Shown here in pieces: positions 8,485 through 17,033 of a stretch of 64,000 bases of DNA. This DNA is from Bin125 sp026705025 (GTDB taxonomy: Bacteria; Chloroflexota; Dehalococcoidia; Bin125): the NCBI GenBank assembly GCA_026705025.1, contig JAPPBN010000026.1, positions 1 to 64,000 on the forward strand, given 5' to 3'. Positions within the stretch are counted from its first letter, which is position 1. Every line of letters begins with the position of its first letter. Under the pieces are notes generated by a model. The model saw only the letters and a list, made by a program, of their open reading frames with translations. It did not search any database and was not told the DNA's origin. The position numbers were made by a program, and so were the translations under genes.

Positions 8485-9108
8485 ATGCCGGTTGAGTTTC
8501 CTTCTCTGCCAACGACTGCGGATACCGAGCGCTACGCGATCATCTACGCCGACCCGCCCTGGGACTACAAGGGTCAACTGCAGCACGCCGGGCCCGGCAG
8601 CGGCGACTCGGGCGGAGCGATTCGCCACTATGAGACCGTCCGGTTGCAGGACTTGGTGGAACTCGATGTTTCCACGATTGCCGCGAACGATGCGCTCCTC
8701 TTCATGTGGGCGACCTCGCCGCACCTCGATCAGGCGATCGACCTGGGCAAGGCCTGGGGCTTCGCCTGGTCGACCGTCGCCTTCGTCTGGGACAAACAGC
8801 GGGTCAACCCCGGCTTCTACACGATGTCGCAGTGCGAGCTGTGCCTGGTCTTCAAGCGCGGACGGATTCCCGCTCCTCGGGGCGCGCGCAACGTGCGACA
8901 GCTGGTCTCCGAGCGACGCAGCGATCATTCGCGCAAGCCGATCGAAGTCAGGCGTAGGATCGAGGAGATGTTTCCGCGTCAACGCAAGATCGAACTCTTC
9001 GCACGCGACGCCGACATCCACGGTTGGGACACCTGGGGAGCGGAGATCCCGCACCCCCAAACGGAGCGCACGTTCTGGCAGGATCAGCGGGAGGCGGCGG
9101 GAACATGA
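8485..9108 (+). CDS. MT-A70 family adenine N6-methyltransferase
   Basis: This 207-residue protein has the catalytic DPPW motif near residue 29 (YADPPWDYKG), followed by the MT-A70 landmarks FMWAT, a central FVWDK strand and RSDHSRKP near residue 150. MT-A70 proteins methylate N6 of adenine in RNA or DNA using S-adenosylmethionine. No restriction enzyme gene lies nearby, so it is an orphan methyltransferase. Its stop overlaps the mec start (ATGA), placing it inside the cysteine-biosynthesis operon, an unexpected partner. The family is often phage-borne, but no phage genes are seen around it. Confidence 0.88.
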   Translation: MPVEFPSLPTTADTERYAIIYADPPWDYKGQLQHAGPGSGDSGGAIRHYETVRLQDLVELDVSTIAANDALLFMWATSPHLDQAIDLGKAWGFAWSTVAFVWDKQRVNPGFYTMSQCELCLVFKRGRIPAPRGARNVRQLVSERRSDHSRKPIEVRRRIEEMFPRQRKIELFARDADIHGWDTWGAEIPHPQTERTFWQDQREAAGT

Positions 9109-9611
9109 CCCTGAAGTTGCCGCAGGTGCTGATCGACGAGATGATCGCCCACTCGCGCGAAGATCTGCCCAACGAGTGCTGCGGCATCATCGGCCGCGCC
9201 GCAGACGGCGCGTTGACGCTCTGGCGAGCGACCAACGACCAGGCCTCGCCCTGGCGTTTCAACATTCCGCCTCAACAGTTGTTGCATCTCTACAACGCGA
9301 TCGAGGACGTCGACGGCGATTTGCTCGTCATCTACCACTCGCACGTCGCTTCCGAGGCGCGACCGTCGCCGACCGACCTCAATATCGCCCGGCTGCACAA
9401 AGGCGCGACGGAATGGCCCTACTGGGTGCTCGTCTCACTGGCCGACGAGCCGCCCTCGGTGCGCGCCTGGCGAATCGATGACGGCGACGATCCCGATACG
9501 GTGACGGCATCCGAGATCGAGTTGGCCATCGCAACCGGCGACGCCGATCGAAGGCGGCTGGAGATGATCGAGGTCGACGGCCGACCGCGAGTGCAGGAGA
9601 CATCGCTGTGA
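9105..9611 (+). CDS. mec: JAMM/MPN metallopeptidase, Mec-like (CysO-cysteine peptidase)
   Basis: This 168-residue peptidase of the M67 family shows the full JAMM signature: E24, then H78-S-H80, seven residues, S88 and D91. In Mycobacterium, Mec releases cysteine from the CysO-cysteine adduct after the diglycine. The CysO here ends GG-AS, so the same enzyme may also trim the carrier before first use. The ATG at 9105 overlaps the methyltransferase stop; a longer in-frame reading from 9024 lies inside that gene. Together with cysO, cysM and the E1 fusion it completes the pathway. Confidence 0.9.
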   Translation: MTLKLPQVLIDEMIAHSREDLPNECCGIIGRAADGALTLWRATNDQASPWRFNIPPQQLLHLYNAIEDVDGDLLVIYHSHVASEARPSPTDLNIARLHKGATEWPYWVLVSLADEPPSVRAWRIDDGDDPDTVTASEIELAIATGDADRRRLEMIEVDGRPRVQETSL

Positions 9612-9621
9612 AGGGGTCGTA

Positions 9622-10425
9622 GTGGAGTTGGACGCGTTTCCGTGGGGTTCGCGGACGCTGCTCGTCGGGATTCTCAACGTCACACCTGACTCGTTCGCCG
9701 GCGATGGCGTCATCGACGTCGCACAGGCCGTTGCGATGGCGAAGCAGATGGTTCGCGACGGCGCCGACATCATTGACGTCGGCGGAGAATCGACCCGCCC
9801 TGGATTCAACCCTGTCTCCGCAGAAATCGAACTCCAGCGCGTTCTGCCGGTGGTCGAGCGCATCACTGAAAGCTTGCCGCAGACCCCGATTTCCATCGAT
9901 ACGACGAAACCGGCCGTCGCCCTGGCTGCCCTGGACGCCGGGGTGAGCATGCTCAACGACATCAACGGACTTCAGGGTGATCCGGCGCTGGCCGATGTCG
10001 CAGCGGCCCGCGATGCCTGGGTGATCGCCATGCACAACCAGCGCCGTCGATCACCAGCTACCGACCCGGTAGGAGCGGTCCTCAACGGCTTCCGCGCGTC
10101 GCTCGCAATCGCCGGCCGGCATGGAGTTGACCACGAGCGGATGATTCTCGATCCGGGCTTTGGCTTCGGTTGGGAACTGTCCGAGAACGCCGAGATCCTT
10201 CGCCGCCTCTCGGAGCTTCGGGTACTGCGATGCCCGATCCTGGTCGGCATGTCGCGCAAGCGAATGACCGGCGAACAGTTCGGCTGGGGCGTCGAACAGC
10301 GGCTCGAAGGATCGGCCGCCGTCACCGCCCTGGCCGTCGCCAACGGCGCCGACCTTGTCCGCGTTCACGATGTCGCGGAAATGACCCGTGTCGTGCGCAT
10401 GGCCGACGACATCGTGCGCCAATGA
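9622..10425 (+). CDS. folP: Dihydropteroate synthase
   Basis: FolP joins 6-hydroxymethyl-dihydropterin diphosphate and p-aminobenzoate in folate synthesis. The 267-residue TIM-barrel protein carries both family signatures, LNVTPDSFAGDG near residue 20 and DVGGESTRPG near residue 53, plus DINGLQGD and MSRKRM near the C-terminus. It starts at GTG 9622 just after mec. Its stop overlaps the folK start by ATGA, so the pair is coupled. Confidence 0.95.
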   Translation: MELDAFPWGSRTLLVGILNVTPDSFAGDGVIDVAQAVAMAKQMVRDGADIIDVGGESTRPGFNPVSAEIELQRVLPVVERITESLPQTPISIDTTKPAVALAALDAGVSMLNDINGLQGDPALADVAAARDAWVIAMHNQRRRSPATDPVGAVLNGFRASLAIAGRHGVDHERMILDPGFGFGWELSENAEILRRLSELRVLRCPILVGMSRKRMTGEQFGWGVEQRLEGSAAVTALAVANGADLVRVHDVAEMTRVVRMADDIVRQ

Positions 10426-10913
10426 CCAACGTCTTCCTCGGCCTGGGCGGAAACCTAGGGGACCGTCGCGAGCTGATGCGATCCGCAGTGACCGAGATAC
10501 GCCAGGTGGTCGACGATGTGAGGGTCTCATCGCTCTACGAATCCGCGGCCTGGGGCGTCACCGATCAACCTGCGTTCCTCAACGCGGTCGTGCGCGGCCG
10601 AACCAGCTTGAACCCGCTGAATCTGCTGGATGCCGTCCAGTCAATCGAGAACGAACTCGGACGGGTGCGCGAACAGCGTTGGGGCCCGCGCCTGATCGAC
10701 ATCGACATCCTGCTCTATGGCGCGGAAGTCATCGACGAACCGAGGCTCCAGGTGCCGCATCCCTACATGACCCAGCGCGGCTTCGTGCTCCGGCCGCTCG
10801 CCGACCTTGCCGCCGGTCTGACATTGCCTGATGGTTCACTCGTCGGAGAACTGCTGACGACCGTCAGCCAGAGCGATCTGAGGCGAGTCGAGGGGCCGGA
10901 CTGGGCAGACTGA
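10422..10913 (+). CDS. folK: 2-amino-4-hydroxy-6-hydroxymethyldihydropteridine pyrophosphokinase
   Basis: This 163-residue HPPK provides the substrate for FolP. It has the N-terminal FLGLGGNLGDR motif, the family signature RWGPRLIDIDILLYG near residue 84 and VPHPYMTQRGFVL. The ATG at 10422 overlaps the folP stop; earlier readings in the frame are inside folP. No FolB aldolase is adjacent. The gene ends 8 bases before the convergent small membrane gene. Confidence 0.95.
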   Translation: MTNVFLGLGGNLGDRRELMRSAVTEIRQVVDDVRVSSLYESAAWGVTDQPAFLNAVVRGRTSLNPLNLLDAVQSIENELGRVREQRWGPRLIDIDILLYGAEVIDEPRLQVPHPYMTQRGFVLRPLADLAAGLTLPDGSLVGELLTTVSQSDLRRVEGPDWAD

Positions 10914-10921
10914 CGACGTGT

Positions 10922-11161
10922 CTAGATGTCGTCGAGCGGTTCCGGCACGAAGTTGAGCCCTTCGAGATCGTCCTCAAGCTCGTAGGTCGTCCAGCCAATC
11001 CAGAACAACAGCACGGCGGCGGTCAGGGTGATCGCAGCGGCCGGAATGGCGACGGCGGCGTAGCTGCGGCGGCGCACGCCCAACACGAACCACAGCGCCT
11101 GGAATGCGGCCGCGATCATCAGGATCAGGCCGGTCAGCCGGGTGCGGTCCATGGGAGCCAT
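10922..11161 (-). CDS. Small two-helix membrane protein, unknown function
   Basis: This 79-residue protein starts at ATG 11161; a GTG-type start farther upstream would run into the divergent gene's promoter and adds a non-membrane, low-complexity N-terminus. Two hydrophobic segments (about residues 9-27 and 36-56) are separated by a basic turn with RRRS, and the C-terminus is acidic (ELEDDLEG). No family is recognised. It converges on folK and diverges from the membrane protein gene at 11196. Confidence 0.65.
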   Translation of the reverse strand: MAPMDRTRLTGLILMIAAAFQALWFVLGVRRRSYAAVAIPAAAITLTAAVLLFWIGWTTYELEDDLEGLNFVPEPLDDI

Positions 11162-11183
11162 GCGCCGAGCATATCGCCGTTGG

Positions 11184-11189
11184 TAATCT
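11184..11189 (+). promoter_or_regulatory. Candidate -10 box of a leaderless transcript
   Basis: TAATCT ends exactly 6 bases before the GTG start at 11196, so transcription would begin at or next to the start codon. No Shine-Dalgarno sequence precedes that start. The same spacing occurs before the genes at 22240, 28649 and 37020. Confidence 0.5.
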
Positions 11190-11195
11190 GGCGGT

Positions 11196-11885
11196 GTGAC
11201 CACCGAATCGACCGAATCCCCGCAGCTGGGCGAGCTAGATGACATCCTCGATGTGACCGAGGAACGTCAGCTTGAACGTCCCGACGCCGTCGACGAACCT
11301 CTGGCCGAGCGCACGTTGTTCCTCCACCGGCGTGTGGTCACAATCAAACCGGATCGAATCGAAGTCCGTCCGCCGAAGTCGGCCGTGGTCGTGCCGCTGT
11401 TCGGGGTCGCCCTGACCGCTGGACTGTTGGCCCTGTTGGCCACGTCGGTTGATTCCTTTCCCTTCTGGTTGATGGGCATCCTCCTCCTCTTCGCGGTCGT
11501 CCTGCTGCCGCTCTCCGGACTCTCGTTGGTCTACGCGCTGATGGGCGCCAACATCGTCGCCGACCGCGGGGGACAGAACGTCTCAATGAAACAGCGGTTT
11601 CTCGGATTGGGTATCGGCACGAACGAACTGATTCCGTTTTGGAAGATCCGCGAGCTGTTGGTCGAAGATGAAGGCCGCGAAATCGCCAGGGCCGGCGGCG
11701 CCCTTCCCGCCGAGGAGTTCGCCCAGTGGCAGCTGGTACTGGTTAAGAAGAGCGGGACTCGCCACACCATTGGTTCCGTCTCGACGCCGCGCCAACACGA
11801 AGAAGAAGGACTGCAACAGATCTTCGAAGTCGCCGAGGCGTTATCCGCGCTGACCGAAGCCCCGATTCGCGGACCCATCTGGTAG
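11196..11885 (+). CDS. Membrane protein of unknown function
   Basis: This 229-residue protein has an acidic N-terminal cytoplasmic stretch, a short beta-rich segment (VVTIKPDRIEVRPP), two adjacent transmembrane helices (about residues 65-85 and 90-116) and a C-terminal soluble domain. That domain has alternating beta strands (IPFWKIRELLVEDEG, WQLVLVKKSGTRHTI) reminiscent of PH-like membrane-associated domains. The function is not known. The start at GTG 11196 has no ribosome site but a well-placed -10 box, suggesting a leaderless mRNA. A CoA-binding protein gene follows 9 bases later. Confidence 0.75.
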   Translation: MTTESTESPQLGELDDILDVTEERQLERPDAVDEPLAERTLFLHRRVVTIKPDRIEVRPPKSAVVVPLFGVALTAGLLALLATSVDSFPFWLMGILLLFAVVLLPLSGLSLVYALMGANIVADRGGQNVSMKQRFLGLGIGTNELIPFWKIRELLVEDEGREIARAGGALPAEEFAQWQLVLVKKSGTRHTIGSVSTPRQHEEEGLQQIFEVAEALSALTEAPIRGPIW

Positions 11886-11894
11886 GAGCCAACA

Positions 11895-12380
11895 ATGTCC
11901 GAGCCCGACCGTCACGACCGAAGCTGGCAGGAACAGATCGATTCCGACGTCGATGCGTCGTTGGCCGACATGCAGACCATTGCCGTAATCGGTCTCTCGC
12001 CAAAGCCGGAGCGCGACTCCCATCGGGTCACCGCCTACATGCAGCGGCACGGCTACCGGATCATTCCCGTCAACCCCGCCGCCGCGGGCACGGAGATCCT
12101 CGGCGAGCATGTCTACGCGACGCTGGCGGAAGCTCGGAACGCGCTGCCCGATCTGGAAATTGACACCGTCAACGTCTTCCGCCGGTCTGTCGATACCCAC
12201 CAGCCGATTGCCGACGCGCTTGCAGCTAAACAGGCAGGCGTGCGGACCGTCTGGCTGCAACTCGGCATCGTCAATCCGGATGGCCTCAGGCGCGCACGCG
12301 CTGCCGGAATGCGTGCCGTAGAGGACAGATGTCTGATGGTTGAGCACCGACGTCTGGTACCCACGGATCGTGTGCGTTAA
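11895..12380 (+). CDS. CoA-binding domain protein (YccU-like)
   Basis: This 161-residue single-domain Rossmann protein of the CoA_binding family, related to the N-terminal part of succinyl-CoA synthetase alpha and to YccU, has AVIGLSPKPERDSH as nucleotide loop near residue 31. It is followed by GYRIIPVNP, DTVNVFRRS, VWLQLGI and a C-terminal VEDRCLMVEH. The role of these stand-alone proteins is unsettled; binding of CoA or a related nucleotide is expected from the fold. It lies upstream of purF by 40 bases, but with a ribosome site of its own for purF. Confidence 0.88.
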   Translation: MSEPDRHDRSWQEQIDSDVDASLADMQTIAVIGLSPKPERDSHRVTAYMQRHGYRIIPVNPAAAGTEILGEHVYATLAEARNALPDLEIDTVNVFRRSVDTHQPIADALAAKQAGVRTVWLQLGIVNPDGLRRARAAGMRAVEDRCLMVEHRRLVPTDRVR

Positions 12381-12420
12381 CGTGCAGGTACAACACGGAA
12401 TCGACTAACGCGAGGACCGC

Positions 12421-14001
12421 GTGCATCAGCCGATTGCCGAACCAGAGTCGCCACCCTCTAGCCCCCTACGCGAAATCGACGACCGCCCGCGCGAAGCATG
12501 TGGCGTCTTCGGGATCTGGGCGCCAGAGGTCGATGTCGCGGTCGAAACCTTCTACGGCATCCACACGCTGCAGCATCGCGGCCAGGAAAGCGCCGGCATC
12601 TGCACGACGGATGGCCGAAGTCTGACAGTCAAAACTGGCATGGGTCTGGTCGCCCAGGTCTTTGACGAGCAGACCGCCGCGGAACTCGAAGGCATCGCCG
12701 CCATCGGGCACACCCGCTACTCGACGACCGGCGCCAGCCGGTTCCGCAACGCGCAGCCGATCCTGCTCGATGATCCATTGACCGGTGAACAGATGGCGAT
12801 TGCGCACAACGGCAACGTCGTCAACGCCGCGCAGGTCCGGGTCGAGCTGACCGAGTCCGGCGCCACCTTCGAGACCTCGACGGACACCGAGGTCCTGGCC
12901 AAGTACCTGCTGCTCTTCGGCGAGGACGAAGCCGACATGGATGCGCTCTGGGAAGCCCGGTTCAGCGCCCTGATGCGCCACATCGAGGTCGCCTATTCGC
13001 TCGTTCTGCTAACCCCCGACCGACTGATGGCCGCTCGCGACCCGTATGGCGTGCGACCCCTGTGCATCGGGCAGGTGGGCGGCCGCTATGTGGTTGCTTC
13101 GGAGACATGTGCGCTCGACCAACTGGGCGCGACCCTGCTGCGCGACGTCCGCCCCGGCGAACTGATCACAATCGACGACCGGGGCATGCGCTCCTACCAA
13201 GCGATCCCCCCGGCGCAGCCGGCTGGTTGCGTGTTTGAGCACATCTACTTTGCCCGGCCCGACTCGATCCTCGACGGGCAGGCGGCCTGGCAGTCGCGCT
13301 CGCAACTCGGCGTCGAGTTGGCGCGCGAACATCCGGCCGACGCTGACGTCGTCATCGGCGTGCCCGACTCGGCCACCGCACACGCGATCGGCTACTCCTC
13401 CGAATCCGGCATTCCCTACTCCGAAGGACTGGTCAAGAACCGCTACGTAGGCCGCACCTTCATCTCGCCCGACCAGCGCCTCCGCGATCTCGGCGCGCAT
13501 CTGAAATACAACCCTATGCCTTCGGTGCTGGCCGGACGGCGTGTCGTGGTCGTCGACGACACGATCGTTCGCGGCACGACCACCCCGCGGATCGTCAAGC
13601 TGTTGCGCGAGGCTGGCGCGGCCGAAATCCACATGCGAATCGCCGCGCCGCCGATCCGACATCCCTGTCACTTCGGCGTCGATATGGCGACCCGGCAGGA
13701 GCTCATCGCCGCGCGGAAATCGGAGGAGGAGATCCGCCAACACCTCGGCGCGGATTCGCTCGGCTACCTCAGTCAGGACGGCCTGCAGCGCGCGCTCTCC
13801 CTGGGCAAGACCACCTGCCTGGCCTGCTTCAACGGCGACTATCCCGTTTCGGTACAGACCGATTTCGAGTTCGACACCCTCGCCGTGCCGCTGGTCACCG
13901 CTCATCCCCGACCAACGAATGGAAACGGCAACGGAGCCGCGCCCCGGCGCAGTGGCCGCTCCGATGAGACGATGGTCGCGCTCGCGCCGGAGCGCCGCTG
14001 A
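12421..14001 (+). CDS. purF: Amidophosphoribosyltransferase
   Basis: PurF performs the first committed step of purine synthesis, replacing the pyrophosphate of PRPP with ammonia from glutamine. The 526-residue protein has a 26-residue propeptide before the N-terminal nucleophile C27 (EACGVFG). It has the glutaminase domain (THTRYSTTG-type region, HNGN), then the phosphoribosyltransferase signature VVVVDDTIVRGTT. Cysteines in PAGCVFEH, HPCHFG and CLACFNG match the four ligands of the B. subtilis-type [4Fe-4S] enzyme, so an oxygen-sensitive maturation is likely. The start is GTG 12421 with GAGG 5-6 bases before it. purM follows after 3 bases. Confidence 0.96.
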   Translation: MHQPIAEPESPPSSPLREIDDRPREACGVFGIWAPEVDVAVETFYGIHTLQHRGQESAGICTTDGRSLTVKTGMGLVAQVFDEQTAAELEGIAAIGHTRYSTTGASRFRNAQPILLDDPLTGEQMAIAHNGNVVNAAQVRVELTESGATFETSTDTEVLAKYLLLFGEDEADMDALWEARFSALMRHIEVAYSLVLLTPDRLMAARDPYGVRPLCIGQVGGRYVVASETCALDQLGATLLRDVRPGELITIDDRGMRSYQAIPPAQPAGCVFEHIYFARPDSILDGQAAWQSRSQLGVELAREHPADADVVIGVPDSATAHAIGYSSESGIPYSEGLVKNRYVGRTFISPDQRLRDLGAHLKYNPMPSVLAGRRVVVVDDTIVRGTTTPRIVKLLREAGAAEIHMRIAAPPIRHPCHFGVDMATRQELIAARKSEEEIRQHLGADSLGYLSQDGLQRALSLGKTTCLACFNGDYPVSVQTDFEFDTLAVPLVTAHPRPTNGNGNGAAPRRSGRSDETMVALAPERR

Positions 14002-14004
14002 GCG

Positions 14005-15090
14005 ATGACCCAGACCGATCGAATTGAGCCAACCGCAGCCGCCTACGCGGACGCAGGCGTCGACGTCGACGCCAATGATCGTCTGATCCCCCGCTATCGC
14101 GATCTGGCGAGTAGCGCGTCACGGCCTGAGCAACTGGGAGATGTCGGCGCGTTCAGCGGGCTGTTCAAGCTGGGCGAGTACCGACAGCCAGTGTTGGCCG
14201 CGTCGACCGACGGCGTTGGCACCAAGGTGATGATTGCCAGCCTGGCCGGACGGCTCGACGGCGTCGGCCGGGACCTGGTCAATCACTGCATCAACGACAT
14301 TCTCTGCGCTGGTGCCGCGCCACTATTCTTCCTCGACTACCTGGCCGCAAACGAGCTGTCCGAGGATGACAAGGTGGCAATCGTCGCCGGTGTGGCTGCG
14401 GCCTGTCGCGAGAGTGGGATCGCGCTGCTCGGCGGTGAGACAGCGGACATGCCTGATCTCTATCCAGCCGGCCACTTCGACCTGGCCGGGACCATCGTGG
14501 GCGTCCTGGAACGCGGAGACGAGATTACCGGCGAGACAATCGAGACGGGCGATGTCGTCCTCGGTCTGCCGAGTAACGGGCTGCACACGAACGGCTACTC
14601 GCTGGCCCGGCAGGTGTTTGGACTGCGACCGGAAGATGGATCCTGGGCGGAACGCCGGGACCGACTGGTTGCGTTTGAGCCTGCGCTCGGGGAATCGCTG
14701 GCAGATGCCCTGCTGCGGCCCCACTTCTGTTACTGGCCGGCGTTGAAGGGCGTGTTGGACCGGATCAAGGGCATCGCCCACATCACCGGCGGCGGCATCG
14801 CCGGAAACATTGAGCGGATCCTCCCTGGCGGACTCGCGGTCGAGCTCGACTCATCCTGTTGGCCAGAACCGTCAATTTTCGGCCTGATTCAGGCACGGGG
14901 CGAGATCTCCAGCGCCGAAATGCACCGCGTGTTCAACATGGGACTGGGTATGGCAATCGTCGTTTCTGCGGAGGACGCGGAGTTCGTGCTGGACAAGACG
15001 GCGGCAGCTACGAGAATCGGCTTGGTGCGACCTGAGGACTCGTCTGTATCAAGTCGAGTTGCGATAATGCGAGCAGGCAAGCTGGTCTGA
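14005..15090 (+). CDS. purM: Phosphoribosylformylglycinamidine cyclo-ligase
   Basis: PurM closes the imidazole ring to give AIR in purine synthesis. The 361-residue protein starts with the AIR-synthase opening AYADAGVDVDA. It has the STDGVGTK motif, NDILCAGA, the GGETADMP loop and HITGGGI in the C-terminal domain, all expected for the family. It follows purF at 3 bases, so they form a purFM operon. The other purine genes in the window, purQL, lie 7 kb away. Confidence 0.96.
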   Translation: MTQTDRIEPTAAAYADAGVDVDANDRLIPRYRDLASSASRPEQLGDVGAFSGLFKLGEYRQPVLAASTDGVGTKVMIASLAGRLDGVGRDLVNHCINDILCAGAAPLFFLDYLAANELSEDDKVAIVAGVAAACRESGIALLGGETADMPDLYPAGHFDLAGTIVGVLERGDEITGETIETGDVVLGLPSNGLHTNGYSLARQVFGLRPEDGSWAERRDRLVAFEPALGESLADALLRPHFCYWPALKGVLDRIKGIAHITGGGIAGNIERILPGGLAVELDSSCWPEPSIFGLIQARGEISSAEMHRVFNMGLGMAIVVSAEDAEFVLDKTAAATRIGLVRPEDSSVSSRVAIMRAGKLV

Positions 15091-15221
15091 CAGTCGGCCA
15101 GACATTGCACATCGGCAGCCAGAGCGGGGGGCCGTGATCTTGACCACAATTCGGCGTGGGCTTACATTTCTTGAGCGTCCCCCGATGGGGCGGTCGGGAT
15201 AATCGTGGGAAGAGGTAGCTG

Positions 15222-15353
15222 GTGGAACTGCTGACAGCCGCCCTCGTGACGATTCCGTTTCGCTCGGAGATCATGGAGTTGCCGCTCGTGGGGCTGACGA
15301 TGCTCTTCTGCTTCGGCGCGCTCGTGATTCTCGGGCGTTGGTGGGAGCGCTAA
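15222..15353 (+). CDS. Small single-helix membrane peptide upstream of cytochrome b
   Basis: A 43-residue reading from GTG 15222 with AAGAGG about 8 bases upstream. One hydrophobic segment of about 18 residues (PLVGLTMLFCFGALVILG) ends in a basic RWWER tail. An internal ATG at 15273 would give 26 residues and still contain the helix. It ends 6 bases before the cytochrome b start, so it is probably cotranscribed. By position and size it could be a small accessory subunit of the bc/b6f-type complex, like the PetG/L/M/N peptides of b6f. No sequence similarity to those is claimed. Confidence 0.5.
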   Translation: MELLTAALVTIPFRSEIMELPLVGLTMLFCFGALVILGRWWER

Positions 15354-15359
15354 GCCGCA

Positions 15360-16115
15360 ATGGCCAACCTCGAACGCGCGCCGCGCAAGTCGTTCAACGA
15401 CCTGATCTACGATCTGATCTTCAAGAACTACGTCTGGCAGTCGATTTTCCGTACCGGCTACCCGAACACGCCGCGCAACCAGATGCTGGCAGTCGCGACC
15501 AACGTCTTCCTCCACCTCCATCCGACACGCATCCACCGCACTCACGTCAAAATCACGCACACCTACTGCCTCGGTGGTCTCTCGTTCTTCATGTTCCTGG
15601 GACTGACCGTGACCGGCGTCCTCTTGATGTTCTATTACGTGCCCTCGGTGGAGCGCGCCTATCAGGACATCCAGGCGCTCGAAGCCAACGTGCGCTTCGG
15701 TCAGTTGCTGCGCAACATGCACCGCTGGATGGCGCACGCGATGATCATTCTCGTCCTGCTGCACATGATGCGCGTCTTCTACACCGGCGCCTACAAGCCG
15801 CCCCGAGAGTTCAACTGGGTCGTCGGCGTGGTGCTCTTCATCCTCACATTGTTGCTCTCCTTCACCGGCTACCTGCTCCCCTGGGACCAACTCGCGTTCT
15901 GGGCGATCACCGTCGGTACGACGATGGTCGGCTCAGCACCCGTCCTGGGCGACGAGTCGAAGTTCCTCCTGCTTGGCGGGTTCTCGGTGGGTCCGAACGC
16001 GCTGATTCGGTTCTACACACTGCACGTGATTGGATTGCCGCTGGTGATCTCGATCTTCCTGGCCGTGCACTTCTGGCGAGTTCGTCGTGACGGCGGACTC
16101 GCACGGCCGCTGTAG
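15360..16115 (+). CDS. petB: Cytochrome b, N-terminal half (b6-type, PetB/QcrB-like)
   Basis: This 251-residue membrane protein carries both b hemes of a quinol:acceptor oxidoreductase. Heme-ligand histidines are seen in helix B (MHRWMAHAMI, then LLHMMRVF) and helix D (FYTLHVIGLP, then AVHFWRVRRDGG). The quinol-site turn TGYLLPWDQ lies between. The protein stops after four helices, so the cytochrome b is split, and the rest is encoded by the next gene, as in b6f complexes and several Gram-positive and Chloroflexota bc complexes. Confidence 0.93.
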   Translation: MANLERAPRKSFNDLIYDLIFKNYVWQSIFRTGYPNTPRNQMLAVATNVFLHLHPTRIHRTHVKITHTYCLGGLSFFMFLGLTVTGVLLMFYYVPSVERAYQDIQALEANVRFGQLLRNMHRWMAHAMIILVLLHMMRVFYTGAYKPPREFNWVVGVVLFILTLLLSFTGYLLPWDQLAFWAITVGTTMVGSAPVLGDESKFLLLGGFSVGPNALIRFYTLHVIGLPLVISIFLAVHFWRVRRDGGLARPL

Positions 16116-16130
16116 CGGGAGGACAACTCG

Positions 16131-17030
16131 ATGGTCAGCCGCGCTGCTGCCGCCGTCCGAACACGTCCACGCCGTGAGCGTGAGCAGGAAGTCCTGGTCT
16201 GGCCGGACCTGGTCTTCATCGAGTTCATCTCCGCACTGATCTTCTCCATTGCCTTGATGGTGCTGTCGGCGATGGTCAATGCGCCGTTGCTCAACCGAGC
16301 CGACCCAGACACCACCCCCAATCCGTCCAAGGCGCCCTGGTACTTCCTCAACCTGCAGGAACTGCTCTTGCACATGGAGCCCGCCTGGGCCGGCGTGATC
16401 GTTCCCACCATCGCGCTCGTCCTGCTCGCCGCTATCCCCTATTGGGACCGCGATCAGGAGGGCCAGGGCGTCTGGTTCGGGACCAAGTTCGCCGGCCGGC
16501 TGGCAATCTTCGGCTTTACCGCCGCCACCTTGATCACCAGTCTGCTGATCATCTGGGACGGCTCACTGCATGTCGTCTGGACCGAGAACATCATCCGCGG
16601 CCTGGGCCTGAACAGCGACTTCAGCTGGCCGGGCGGGCTGGACTGGTTCCGCAACCTGCGCGGCTTCGATACCGGCATTCCCTGGGATTCCTTAGGCTTC
16701 ACCATCGGCGGCTTCACGATGTTCGCGGATTGGCGCGCGATCCCCTTGGGCATTCCCGGAACCACCACCGATCCGTGGCTGCTGAACCTCAACTTCCCAT
16801 CGTTCCTGTCGCAGCAAATCATTCCCGTGGCCACGATGGTTGGCCTGCCGGTGCTGTTCGTGCTGTTCTGCAAGGCTCTCGGCTGGATCCACACACGACG
16901 CGACATTGCATTGCTCATCTTCTCGGCCTTCATCGGCGTCTATCTGACGACGACGATCGTTGGTACCGCCTTCCGTGGCCAGGGTCAGGACCTCAAGCCG
17001 CCCTGGGACATCGTGGTGCTGGAGGAGTAA
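16131..17030 (+). CDS. petD: Cytochrome b C-terminal half / subunit IV-like protein
   Basis: This 299-residue membrane protein supplies the later helices of cytochrome b. The segment DPDTTPNPSKAPWYFLNLQELL is the subunit IV/C-domain entry, with the quinol-site motif (PEWY in the family) apparently replaced by APWY. At least four more hydrophobic helices follow, so it is longer than plant-type subunit IV and has an extended C-terminus ending near FRGQGQD. A basic N-terminus precedes the first helix. It sits 15 bases after the cytochrome b gene and 3 bases before the Rieske gene. Confidence 0.88.
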   Translation: MVSRAAAAVRTRPRREREQEVLVWPDLVFIEFISALIFSIALMVLSAMVNAPLLNRADPDTTPNPSKAPWYFLNLQELLLHMEPAWAGVIVPTIALVLLAAIPYWDRDQEGQGVWFGTKFAGRLAIFGFTAATLITSLLIIWDGSLHVVWTENIIRGLGLNSDFSWPGGLDWFRNLRGFDTGIPWDSLGFTIGGFTMFADWRAIPLGIPGTTTDPWLLNLNFPSFLSQQIIPVATMVGLPVLFVLFCKALGWIHTRRDIALLIFSAFIGVYLTTTIVGTAFRGQGQDLKPPWDIVVLEE

Positions 17031-17033
17031 CCG

